Shown: in pieces, positions 1 to 5,382 of the stretch
Numbering within the stretch: the first letter of the stretch is position 1
How the letters are laid out: each line of letters begins with the position of its first letter
NCBI GenBank assembly: GCA_029865285.1
Contig: JAOUHE010000108.1
Span: forward strand, 1 to 5,765
Direction: 5' to 3'
DNA length: 5,765 nucleotides
Origin: Chloroflexota bacterium
Lineage (GTDB): Bacteria > Chloroflexota > Limnocylindria > QHBO01
Notes under the pieces: generated by a model
The model's database searches: none
Seen by the model: the letters and a program-made list of their open reading frames with translations, nothing else
What the model was told of the DNA's origin: nothing
Program-made: the position numbers and the translations under genes

Positions 1-1043
1 CCGCCAACATCGTCACGTTCGGCAGCCCGAGCTCGTCTCCGACCGCGTCAATTGCCGACGCGAGCCCGTCGATCGACGCATCCAATGCTCCCTCGATCAG
101 CCCCATCCCCAGCCCCACGCCGCTGCCCCCACCGGTCGCGCTGTACGCGGCCTGCGACGACCTCGACGAGACGGTTCCGCTCGCCCTGCGGGTCGATTAT
201 TTCTCGGGCACGGGGCGGCAGTGGCTCATCAGCGTGTACGAGGACGGTCACGTCCTCACCCCTGATCTCAAGTTGGTCGCGGTCAGCAGCCCATTGGACG
301 TTATCGACGGGGCCTGGATGCTGGCCCGTCGTCTCACGCCGGCTGGGATAGCGCAATTGCGTGAGACGGTCACGGCGACCGGCCCCTTCGGCACGAGTGG
401 CTCCTACAACCCGGTGGCACTGCCCAACGTCGAACCACCCGGACGCGACGGCAATGGTTATGGCATATCGCTCGGCTCGGGCACCGACGCCGTCACCGTC
501 CACTGGGCGTCGATGTTCCCCGACGATGCCCTCTACTACGAGCCGTCCCCCGAACGAGAGGCATTGGACGCGTTGGGCGCCAAGATGTTGGTGTTCGATT
601 CCTGGTTGCCTGACGACGCCTGGGCCGAGCGTGATCCATGCACGGTCCAGGCCTTGCGCTTCCGCGTCTTCATCTTCGCGGATCTCTACGGCGGCGCGCT
701 GGCAGAGCTGCCGCCAGATGTCGCTGACGTGCCGTGGCCGCTGGGCGGCGAGATCCTCTCCTGGGGCGCCGACGTTGGATCGCCCGACGAGCCGTACCCA
801 ATCGTGCGGTGCGGGATCGCCGCCCGGGCCGATGCCTCACGTCTCGTGGACGAGCTCCGCGAGGGTGGAGCGTTCGAACCGTACTTCACGACCCTTGACG
901 CCGGCCCCGGCGTCGGGCTGCAGCTTGGCGATCGAGCCGCGAATCGGATCCTCGACATCATCGTTCAGCCTCTCCTCCCTGACGACGATCAATGCACCGA
1001 GTCCAACCTGGAGGGGATCACCCTGCCGGTAGCCCAGCCTTAG
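1..1043 (+). CDS. Exported protein of unknown function with Ser/Pro linker (5' end missing)
   Basis: The frame is open from the left edge (codons begin at base 3) to TAG at 1041-1043, giving 346 visible residues. The GTG at 234 is an internal valine codon, so the gene starts outside the window. Residues 8-45 form a low-complexity Ser/Pro/Thr/Ala linker of the kind that joins a signal peptide or lipoprotein anchor to a folded extracellular domain; the signal itself is not in view. The folded part (about 48-346) has no transmembrane segment and four cysteines (51, 213, 270, 331) that could form disulfides outside the cytoplasm. It carries a 'VYEDGHV' strand followed by 'LTPAGIAQLRE', resembling repeats seen in uncharacterised secreted proteins of high-GC bacteria. 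I do not recognise an enzymatic motif. The coding frame is well supported; function is unknown and export is inferred from the linker. Confidence 0.8.
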   Translation, partial: ANIVTFGSPSSSPTASIADASPSIDASNAPSISPIPSPTPLPPPVALYAACDDLDETVPLALRVDYFSGTGRQWLISVYEDGHVLTPDLKLVAVSSPLDVIDGAWMLARRLTPAGIAQLRETVTATGPFGTSGSYNPVALPNVEPPGRDGNGYGISLGSGTDAVTVHWASMFPDDALYYEPSPEREALDALGAKMLVFDSWLPDDAWAERDPCTVQALRFRVFIFADLYGGALAELPPDVADVPWPLGGEILSWGADVGSPDEPYPIVRCGIAARADASRLVDELREGGAFEPYFTTLDAGPGVGLQLGDRAANRILDIIVQPLLPDDDQCTESNLEGITLPVAQP

Positions 1044-1045
1044 GC

Positions 1046-1076
1046 CAGACGCGTTATCGGTCTGTACCATGCCGGC
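1046..1076 (+). promoter_or_regulatory. Predicted leaderless promoter and operator-like dyads of the hydrolase gene
   Basis: A -10-like TACCAT lies at 1065-1070, exactly 6 nt before the ATG at 1077, so transcription would begin at or next to the start codon. No Shine-Dalgarno sequence is present and no good -35 hexamer is visible. Two dyads are superimposed: CAGAC (1046-1050) and GTCTG (1060-1064) with a 9-nt spacer, and a perfect 14-bp palindrome CCATGCCGGCATGG (1067-1080) spanning the end of the -10 box and the start codon. The promoter call rests on spacing and on similar elements before other genes here; repressor binding is inference. Confidence 0.5.
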
Positions 1077-1748
1077 ATGGGCCAGATGACACGACTCCAG
1101 ACCGCCGCCGGCGATACGGACGCCTATCTCGCGCCTGCGCGGCCGGCGCCCGGGCCACCCGTCCTGCTCCTTCACGCGTGGTGGGGTCTCAACGATGCCA
1201 TGCGCGACCTCGCCGACCGGCTGGCGGGCGACGGCTTCACGGTCATGGCTCCCGACCTGTTCGACGGGACCGTCCTGACCACGATCGAGGACGCCGAGGC
1301 GTACACCACCGCGATCGAGCAGGGCGGCGGCGGGCCGGGCGGGCTGAATCCGGACCGCATCATGGGGCGCGTCGAGGCCGCGCTCGACCATCTGCTGGCC
1401 CAGCCGGACGTGCGCGGCGACCGCGCTGCGATCGTCGCCCCGAGCTTCGGAGGCTGGTATGGCAGTCAGGTCGCGGCCGGGAGGCCCGACGTCGCGGCCT
1501 TCGTTTCCATCTACAGCGACGTGTACGAGGGCCCCGGTGGAGCCGCCTACCTCGGCCATTTCGCCGAGGACGACCAGTTCGTCGATACTCCCGCGACGGG
1601 CAAGTCGCTCCCCGAGGGCAGCGCGGCGCACATCTACCCGGGCATGAGGCACTGGTTCACCGAGCCGGACCGTCCCGAGTTCGATGAGAAGGCAGCCGAG
1701 CTCGTCTACGCGCGGACCGTGGAGTTCCTGCGCACCAACCTCGGCTGA
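1077..1748 (+). CDS. Dienelactone hydrolase family alpha/beta hydrolase
   Basis: This 223-residue protein has the length and fold signature of the dienelactone hydrolase family, cytosolic alpha/beta hydrolases acting on lactones or esters. In order: the oxyanion-side motif HAWWGLN (33-39), 'GFTVMAPDL' (53-61), the nucleophile elbow APSFGG (121-126) with Ser123, the acid strand HFAEDDQF (161-168) with probable Asp166, and 'YPGMRHWF' (187-194) with probable His192. The classical enzyme has Cys as nucleophile and a Glu where Ala34 stands; here the triad would be Ser-Asp-His, so chlorocatechol-type dienelactone activity should not be assumed. The segment between acid and histidine is short. ATG 1077 is chosen because it lies 6 nt after a -10 box; ATG 1086, three codons later, is the alternative. 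It stops 4 bp before the convergent transporter gene. Family assignment is firm; the substrate is unknown. Confidence 0.9.
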   Translation: MGQMTRLQTAAGDTDAYLAPARPAPGPPVLLLHAWWGLNDAMRDLADRLAGDGFTVMAPDLFDGTVLTTIEDAEAYTTAIEQGGGGPGGLNPDRIMGRVEAALDHLLAQPDVRGDRAAIVAPSFGGWYGSQVAAGRPDVAAFVSIYSDVYEGPGGAAYLGHFAEDDQFVDTPATGKSLPEGSAAHIYPGMRHWFTEPDRPEFDEKAAELVYARTVEFLRTNLG

Positions 1749-1752
1749 CCGA

Positions 1753-3000
1753 TCACGCCGGCGCGGACCGGGACCTGCGCGTGTCCGCCACGATGGCGCC
1801 ACCCAGCACCACTGCGAGGGCGGCGGCAACCAGTGACAGGGACGCGTAGGAAGCCGCCGCGACAACGTACCCCGCGCTGAGGCTCGCCACAGCGGCCACG
1901 GTCCACACCAGTGCATCGCTGGCACCCTGGAGGCGGGCGCGGTCGCCGACCGGTGCCTCCGCGGTCAGAAGCGAGCTGCCGGCCACGAAGCCCAGGTTCC
2001 AGCCGACTCCCAGCAGGAAGAGCGGGACGGCCAGGATGGCGCCGCTGTCGGGGATGACGGCCGCCATGAGTCCCGAGCTGGCCAGCACGGCGAAACCGAC
2101 AAGGACCATGGCCGTCGCCCCGAATCGATCGGTCAGGCGTCCCGAGAGCGGCGAGAAGGCGAACATCCCGAAGGTGTGCGCGCTGATCACGAGTCCGACC
2201 GTCTCGAGGCCATGGTCCATGGAGCGAAGGTGATACGGCGTCATGGCCATGACCAGCGTCATCACCAGCTGGCTGATCACGAGGGCGATCACGGCGGTCC
2301 GACCTCGGGGTCGGCGCATCAGCTCCGCCAGGAGCCGGCGTGCCGGCGTCGCGCGGGTCCCGGCCGGGCGCTTTGGCTCATCGAGGTGCGGCTGGGAAGG
2401 TGCCGACGGACCGAGGAAGGCCACGAGCAGCGCAGCGACCAGGAAGACGAGCGCCAGCGCGAACCCGCCGGCGAGCGCGGAGAGGCCGAGTGATGGGGCG
2501 AGCGCGCCGGCAGGGCCGACCAGGTTCGGTCCAAGCACCGCCCCAATCGTCCCGCCCCAGACCACGACCCCCAGGGCGCCGGCACGACGTTCGGGCGGAT
2601 ACATGTCGGCCGCGGCGTACCGGGACAGGTTCATGGCAGCGTTGCCGAAGCCGACGGCCGCCAGGGCGAGCAGGAGGAGCAGGATCGAGCCGGCGACGAC
2701 GGCGAGGATCGCCAGTGCGCCGCCGACCACCGCGATGCTGATCCCCAGCACGATCCCCGCTCGTCGGCCGCGACGCGCCATGACTGACGAGAGGAGCGTC
2801 GCCGCCAGCGCGGTGCCTCCGACGGCCGTGGCGCTCGGCCACCCGCTCGATCCCGCGAAGCCGGTGATCTCCGGGGCTGCCAGCGTCGCCACCGTCCATG
2901 CGGCGATATAGGCGATGCTGGCCAGGGCGGCCGCGGTGAAGTACGTGACCAGCGCCCGCGTGCGGTCACGTTCGATATCGGGGGCGGGCGCGGCGTGCAT
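1753..3000 (-). CDS. MFS transporter, 12 predicted membrane helices
   Basis: The 415-residue protein is strongly hydrophobic with about 12 membrane helices in two halves, separated by a hydrophilic cytoplasmic loop (about 198-232, rich in Pro, Arg and Glu), as in the major facilitator superfamily. The second half carries a clear MFS motif A, GRLTDRFG (287-294), in the loop after a predicted helix; the equivalent loop in the first half (ARRGRRAG, 75-82) is degenerate. Other family-like landmarks are 'RYAAADMYPPERR' (127-139), a glycine-rich helix ending VLGPN (155-159) and 'GVGWNLGFVAGSSLL' (331-345). It would move a small solute, probably a drug or metabolite, across the inner membrane; substrate and direction cannot be read from sequence. 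The N-terminus (1-15) is short and charged, fitting ATG 3000, which sits 7 nt after TATCAT. It is transcribed alone, convergent with the hydrolase. Confidence 0.92.
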   Translation of the reverse strand: MHAAPAPDIERDRTRALVTYFTAAALASIAYIAAWTVATLAAPEITGFAGSSGWPSATAVGGTALAATLLSSVMARRGRRAGIVLGISIAVVGGALAILAVVAGSILLLLLALAAVGFGNAAMNLSRYAAADMYPPERRAGALGVVVWGGTIGAVLGPNLVGPAGALAPSLGLSALAGGFALALVFLVAALLVAFLGPSAPSQPHLDEPKRPAGTRATPARRLLAELMRRPRGRTAVIALVISQLVMTLVMAMTPYHLRSMDHGLETVGLVISAHTFGMFAFSPLSGRLTDRFGATAMVLVGFAVLASSGLMAAVIPDSGAILAVPLFLLGVGWNLGFVAGSSLLTAEAPVGDRARLQGASDALVWTVAAVASLSAGYVVAAASYASLSLVAAALAVVLGGAIVADTRRSRSAPA

Positions 3001-3021
3001 CGCGCGGATGATACCCGCGCG
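3001..3021 (-). promoter_or_regulatory. Predicted leaderless MFS promoter inside a 7-7-7 dyad
   Basis: Reading the minus strand, TATCAT (3013 to 3008) lies 7 nt before the ATG at 3000, which suggests a leaderless transcript. The box is enclosed by a perfect inverted repeat: CGCGCGG (plus strand 3001-3007) and CCGCGCG (3015-3021) with a 7-nt centre. A dyad centred on a -10 element and ending at the start codon is a natural repressor site, but GC-only arms occur by chance more often in GC-rich DNA. No convincing -35 is visible. Confidence 0.5.
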
Positions 3022-3024
3022 GGG

Positions 3025-3054
3025 AGGTCGGCCTGTTCGGGCACCAGGTCGGCC
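3025..3054. repeat. 9-bp direct repeat AGGTCGGCC, two copies 21 bp apart
   Basis: Identical copies lie at 3025-3033 and 3046-3054, a start-to-start distance of 21 bp, about two helical turns, so both face the same side of the DNA. They sit just upstream of the MFS -10 box, where a -35 or activator site would be. The rest of 3001-3106 shows no ORF or recognisable terminator. A role as regulator binding site is inference. Confidence 0.4.
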
Positions 3055-3106
3055 GGTACGCGATCACTCGCGAGGGATGGGCCGCGCGACGGAGCGGGTT
3101 TGAGGC

Positions 3107-3382
3107 CTACAGTCGCTGGTAGGTGCCTTCGTCTCGGCGAGCAACCCGGGTGATCAGCACAACCCGCTCCGCATCACGTACCTGGTAGACGATCCGCCAC
3201 CCGACGCCATCCACCCGAATACGGAGCCGATACAGGTCGTGACCGACCAGCGTTCGTGTGCCGCGCGGCCGCGGATCCGCTGACAGCGCGAGAATCGCAC
3301 CCCGCAGTGCCAGCAGCGTTGGCCCGCTGAGTCGTTCCACGGCCCGAGCGGCCGCGGGAGCGAGCATGCCCCGGTGGCTCAC
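3107..3382 (-). CDS. RelE/ParE-family toxin of a type II toxin-antitoxin pair
   Basis: At 91 residues this has the usual size of a RelE/ParE-superfamily toxin. An Ala/Arg-rich helix (8-19) and second helix (21-34) are followed by the diagnostic beta-sheet: 'LYRLRIRV' (50-57), 'WRIVYQV' (62-68) and 'VVLITRVARRDE' (74-85), ending with Tyr88. Basic residues Arg52, Arg54, Arg63 and Arg82/83 plus Tyr88 fall where RelE-type mRNA interferases have catalytic or RNA-binding residues, favouring RNase activity over gyrase poisoning, though sequence alone cannot settle this. The GTG start (3382) overlaps the antitoxin stop as GTGA, so the two are translationally coupled with the antitoxin made first; an internal ATG at 3367 would remove the first strand. 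It ends the minus-strand cluster. Family call is confident; toxicity is untested. Confidence 0.87.
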   Translation of the reverse strand: MSHRGMLAPAAARAVERLSGPTLLALRGAILALSADPRPRGTRTLVGHDLYRLRIRVDGVGWRIVYQVRDAERVVLITRVARRDEGTYQRL

Positions 3383-3642
3383 CGCTCGGGATCGGCCTGG
3401 TACTCGACCCTTCCCTCGGCGATCATCCGGTCGAAGAGGGCGTCAGCATCGATGCTCTCGCCACGCTCGTGGGCACGGATAGCCTCGCCGGACACGACGA
3501 TGTCTTCGGCAGTCTCGCGCGAATCCAGCCACTCGCTGAGCGCCTCTTCAACCACGTCGCGGATCTGCCGACCGGCACGCGCGGCCGCCACTTTCACCGA
3601 CCGGTAGAGCGCCTCATCGCGCAGGGCAATGGTGACCTTCAT
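3379..3642 (-). CDS. Ribbon-helix-helix (CopG-type) antitoxin
   Basis: From ATG 3642 the product has 87 residues. The N-terminus is a ribbon-helix-helix DNA-binding domain: beta strand KVTIALRD (2-9), helix A (10-23), turn at Gly24-Arg25, helix B (27-39, 'IRDVVEEALSEWL'). The C-terminal part contains 'AIRAHERGESIDADALFDRM', typical of the toxin-wrapping tail of such antitoxins. It should neutralise the toxin encoded directly downstream, and the complex should repress its own promoter. An upstream in-frame ATG (3651) would add Met-Ala-Gly, but ATG 3642 is preferred: RHH proteins usually begin directly at this strand, and TAGGAT lies 7 nt upstream, the spacing seen for other genes here. The gap to the LLM gene is about 40 bp and contains a separate promoter, so the pair can be expressed independently of the redox genes. 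Confidence 0.88.
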   Translation of the reverse strand: MKVTIALRDEALYRSVKVAAARAGRQIRDVVEEALSEWLDSRETAEDIVVSGEAIRAHERGESIDADALFDRMIAEGRVEYQADPER

Positions 3643-3649
3643 GCCAGCC

Positions 3650-3679
3650 ATCCTACCATCTGGACATCTAGATGGTCAG
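3650..3679 (-). promoter_or_regulatory. Toxin-antitoxin promoter overlapped by tandem 8-bp operator boxes
   Basis: On the minus strand a -35-like CTGACC (3679 to 3674; TGAC matches the consensus core), an 18-bp spacer and the -10 TAGGAT (3655 to 3650) precede ATG 3642 by 7 nt. The spacer and -10 consist of three tandem octamers: ATCTAGAT (3673-3666), GTCCAGAT (3665-3658) and GGTAGGAT (3657-3650). GATG thus recurs every 8 bp, with an inverted CATC forming the 10-bp palindrome CATCTAGATG (3665-3674). Tandem 8-bp boxes are the known arrangement for RHH repressors such as MetJ. The position implies occlusion of RNA polymerase by the antitoxin or the complex. Confidence 0.65.
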
Positions 3680-3682
3680 CGG

Positions 3683-4594
3683 TCAGGGTCCGGCGACGGC
3701 CTCCAGGACCGGGAGATGCTCGGTCGTGCCATCGGGCGCCAGACCGATGACGGCCACATGGTCGGCGCCGGCTCCGAACAGCTCGTCGGCACGCGCCCGC
3801 AGGGTGCCGGCTTCGCCCTGCGCGACCATGGCGTCGACCAGGCGATCGCTCCCCGGCTTCTCCCAGTCGGCCGCGAAAAAGCCCTGCTCCGCCCAGCAGG
3901 CCTGGTAGTTGGGCGTGCGCAGGTAGGGCGCCAGGTAGGCGCGCGCGGTGGCACGGGCAACATCGGGATCGCGCTCCAGGACCGCCGGCATGCTGGCCGC
4001 CAGCACCGGTCGGGGCCGTGCCGCGGAGGCGGCCGCAGCATCGAGCACGCCACGCATCCAAACGACGCGTTCAGGCGTGACCAGGTACGGGAAGGCACCA
4101 TCGGCCTCGGTCGCTGCAAGCCCCAACATCCGCTCCCGGAGCGCAGCGACCAGCACGAGAGGCTCGTCGCCACCCTCGAGCAGCGGTCCGCGATAGACGG
4201 CAGACCGATAGGCCGCCAGGTATTCCCGCATGCGCGTCAACGGCCGGTCGTAGGTGTGGCCGCGGAGCCGCTCGGCGAGGTGTGCGTGCGAGACGCCCAG
4301 TCCCAGCACGAATCGTTCACCGGTGGCCTCATGCAGCGTCATGGCCGCCATGCGCGTGGTCTGCGCGTCGTGCCCCCAGATGCTCACGATGCTCGTCCCG
4401 AGTCGGATCCGGCTCGTCTCGCCGGCCAGCAGCCCGAGCAGCGTGAACGGCTCGCGGCCGACCGTCTCGGGCACCCACAGCGTCCCGTAGCCCAGTTCCT
4501 CCACGCGGCGCGCGAACGCCCGTGCGGCATTGATCGGCAGCGAGTCGAGGTGGCCCCAGGCGCCAAGTCGACCCAGGTCTTCTGCGGTGCTCAT
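3683..4594 (-). CDS. LLM-class, probably F420-dependent oxidoreductase (MSMEG_4141-like)
   Basis: A 303-residue single-domain protein with the TIM-barrel pattern of luciferase-like monooxygenases. Landmarks from ATG 4594: 'LGRLGAWG' (7-14), 'ELGYGTLWVPE' (33-43), 'SRIRLGTSIVSIWGHD' (61-76), 'GERFVLGLGVSHAHL' (92-106), 'RPLTRMREYL' (117-126), 'ADGAFPYLVTPE' (164-175), 'YLRTPNY' (224-230) and 'GADHVAVIGL' (276-285). This succession matches, from memory, the LLM subfamily named after mycobacterial MSMEG_4141, predicted to use coenzyme F420 rather than FMN. The likely role is hydride transfer to or from an unknown cytosolic substrate. The GTG at 4597 is an alternative start; ATG 4594 shares one base with the upstream TGA, and either start couples it to the RibD-like gene. 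F420 dependence is family-level inference; no other F420 gene is in view. Confidence 0.88.
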   Translation of the reverse strand: MSTAEDLGRLGAWGHLDSLPINAARAFARRVEELGYGTLWVPETVGREPFTLLGLLAGETSRIRLGTSIVSIWGHDAQTTRMAAMTLHEATGERFVLGLGVSHAHLAERLRGHTYDRPLTRMREYLAAYRSAVYRGPLLEGGDEPLVLVAALRERMLGLAATEADGAFPYLVTPERVVWMRGVLDAAAASAARPRPVLAASMPAVLERDPDVARATARAYLAPYLRTPNYQACWAEQGFFAADWEKPGSDRLVDAMVAQGEAGTLRARADELFGAGADHVAVIGLAPDGTTEHLPVLEAVAGP

Positions 4595-5382
4595 CACCCG
4601 ATCCTACCGAACCGGTACCGCACGAAGAGCTCCGCGCCAGAGCGATGCACGCTGATCAGCTCTCCCTCGCGCGGATGCTCGGCCCACGGCGAACCGCCGG
4701 GGATGGGCGCGATCATCGGCAGGGCGTTGGTCCCAACCAGGCGCGCCCCGACGGTCCAGTACAGTTCGTCGATCAGCCCTTCGGCCAGGAACGCAGCGTT
4801 CAGGTGCGGCCCACCCTCCAGCAGCACCGATGCGCAGCCGGCTGCCGCGATGCGCTCGAGGAGCCATGCCGGCTGCGGGATGACGGTCGGCGCGACCCAC
4901 ATCTCGACACCGGGGAGTGGGGTCGCGGCGTACGGACTCGACGTGCCGACGGCCAGGGCCCGCGGCTGGTCGTCGTATGCGAAGAAGCGGCGATCCGTCG
5001 GAACGCGCCCGCCGCCAGCGATCAACACCGCCAGTGGCTGCGCCGTCCGGCCCGCCGCGACCCGTTGGTCGGCGGCCGCGCGCGGCAGGTGCGAGTAGAA
5101 GTCATCGGCGCGAAGCGTTCCGACACCACTGGCGATCGCATCGTAGGCCGCGCGGTAGTGCTGCATCAGCTCGCGGTCGACGCGGCCCGAGAGGCGCTCC
5201 GAGGTTCCGGCCAGCTGGGCGCGGCCATCGATGCTGGTCACCATGTTGACCCCCACCAGCGGGCGACCCGCGGGGGCCGGCGGCAGCGCGATGTCACCGA
5301 ACGCCTCGTCGAGTGCCAGGCCGGTGGCAGGGTCTGGCCAGAGGCGGTCGATCGAGTACGATGGCCGCGATGAGGACTGCAC
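4594..5382 (-). CDS. RibD C-terminal-domain (pyrimidine/dihydrofolate-type) reductase
   Basis: From GTG 5382 the product has 262 residues and is built around a RibD_C/DHFR-like domain. Visible signatures are 'NMVTSIDGR' (46-54), the nucleotide-binding 'SGVGTLRADD' (85-94), 'PLAVLIAGGGRVP' (116-128), 'LLEGGPHLNAAFL' (187-199), 'GLIDELYWT' (202-210) and the C-terminal 'ELFVRYRFG' (251-259). Members reduce pyrimidine or pterin intermediates with NAD(P)H; in riboflavin synthesis the RibD C-domain reduces the ribosylamino-pyrimidine 5'-phosphate. No deaminase domain is present, so this is a stand-alone reductase, possibly not riboflavin-specific. GTG 5382 is chosen because family homology begins shortly after it and TACTGT lies 6 nt upstream. 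The frame stays open to ATG 5475, but those extra 31 residues are Arg/Ala/Ser-rich, resemble no family sequence and would run through the opposite gene. Coupled to the LLM gene downstream. Confidence 0.88.
   Translation of the reverse strand: MQSSSRPSYSIDRLWPDPATGLALDEAFGDIALPPAPAGRPLVGVNMVTSIDGRAQLAGTSERLSGRVDRELMQHYRAAYDAIASGVGTLRADDFYSHLPRAAADQRVAAGRTAQPLAVLIAGGGRVPTDRRFFAYDDQPRALAVGTSSPYAATPLPGVEMWVAPTVIPQPAWLLERIAAAGCASVLLEGGPHLNAAFLAEGLIDELYWTVGARLVGTNALPMIAPIPGGSPWAEHPREGELISVHRSGAELFVRYRFGRIG
4601..4606 (-). promoter_or_regulatory. Possible internal -10 box for the LLM gene
   Basis: TAGGAT on the minus strand lies 6 nt before ATG 4594, the same hexamer and nearly the same spacing as at the antitoxin promoter. 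It also encodes the last residues of the RibD-like reductase, so it could be coincidental. No recognisable -35 is present. If active, it would give a leaderless LLM transcript independent of the upstream gene. Confidence 0.3.
5357..5362 (+). promoter_or_regulatory. Possible -10 box of the right-hand gene
   Basis: TACGAT lies 7 nt before ATG 5370, the first codon of a 14-codon mini-ORF leading into the right-hand gene. The box is inside the opposite-strand reductase coding region, and the implied start point would lie 13 bp inside that gene's own 5' end. No good -35 is seen. The support is spacing alone. Confidence 0.35.

Noticed and set aside
48..503. Minus-strand open frame of 151 codons
   Set aside because: Antisense to the exported-protein gene, low-complexity Arg/Gly/Asp composition and no start signal.
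1763..1788. Hairpin GCGGAC / GTCCGC near the convergent ends as a terminator
   Set aside because: Only 6-bp arms, a 14-nt loop and no T-run on either strand, and it lies within MFS coding sequence. Not enough for an intrinsic terminator.
837..1925. Minus-strand open frame of 362 codons spanning three other genes
   Set aside because: It crosses the 3' end of the exported-protein gene, all of the hydrolase and the MFS 3' end, and has no recognisable protein signature.
2243..2911. Plus-strand open frame of 222 codons inside the MFS gene
   Set aside because: Shadow of the transporter; Arg/Ser/Pro/Ala-rich with no membrane or domain pattern.
3643..3651. Antitoxin start at ATG 3651
   Set aside because: It adds only Met-Ala-Gly before the canonical RHH strand and would place the start within the -10 box; ATG 3642 fits the 7-nt spacing.
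3629..5098. Plus-strand open frame of 489 codons opposite the LLM and reductase genes
   Set aside because: It lies entirely antisense to two genes with clear family motifs. Its composition (Arg, Gly, Pro, His, Gln rich) is that of a GC-rich shadow frame, and no domain or promoter supports it.
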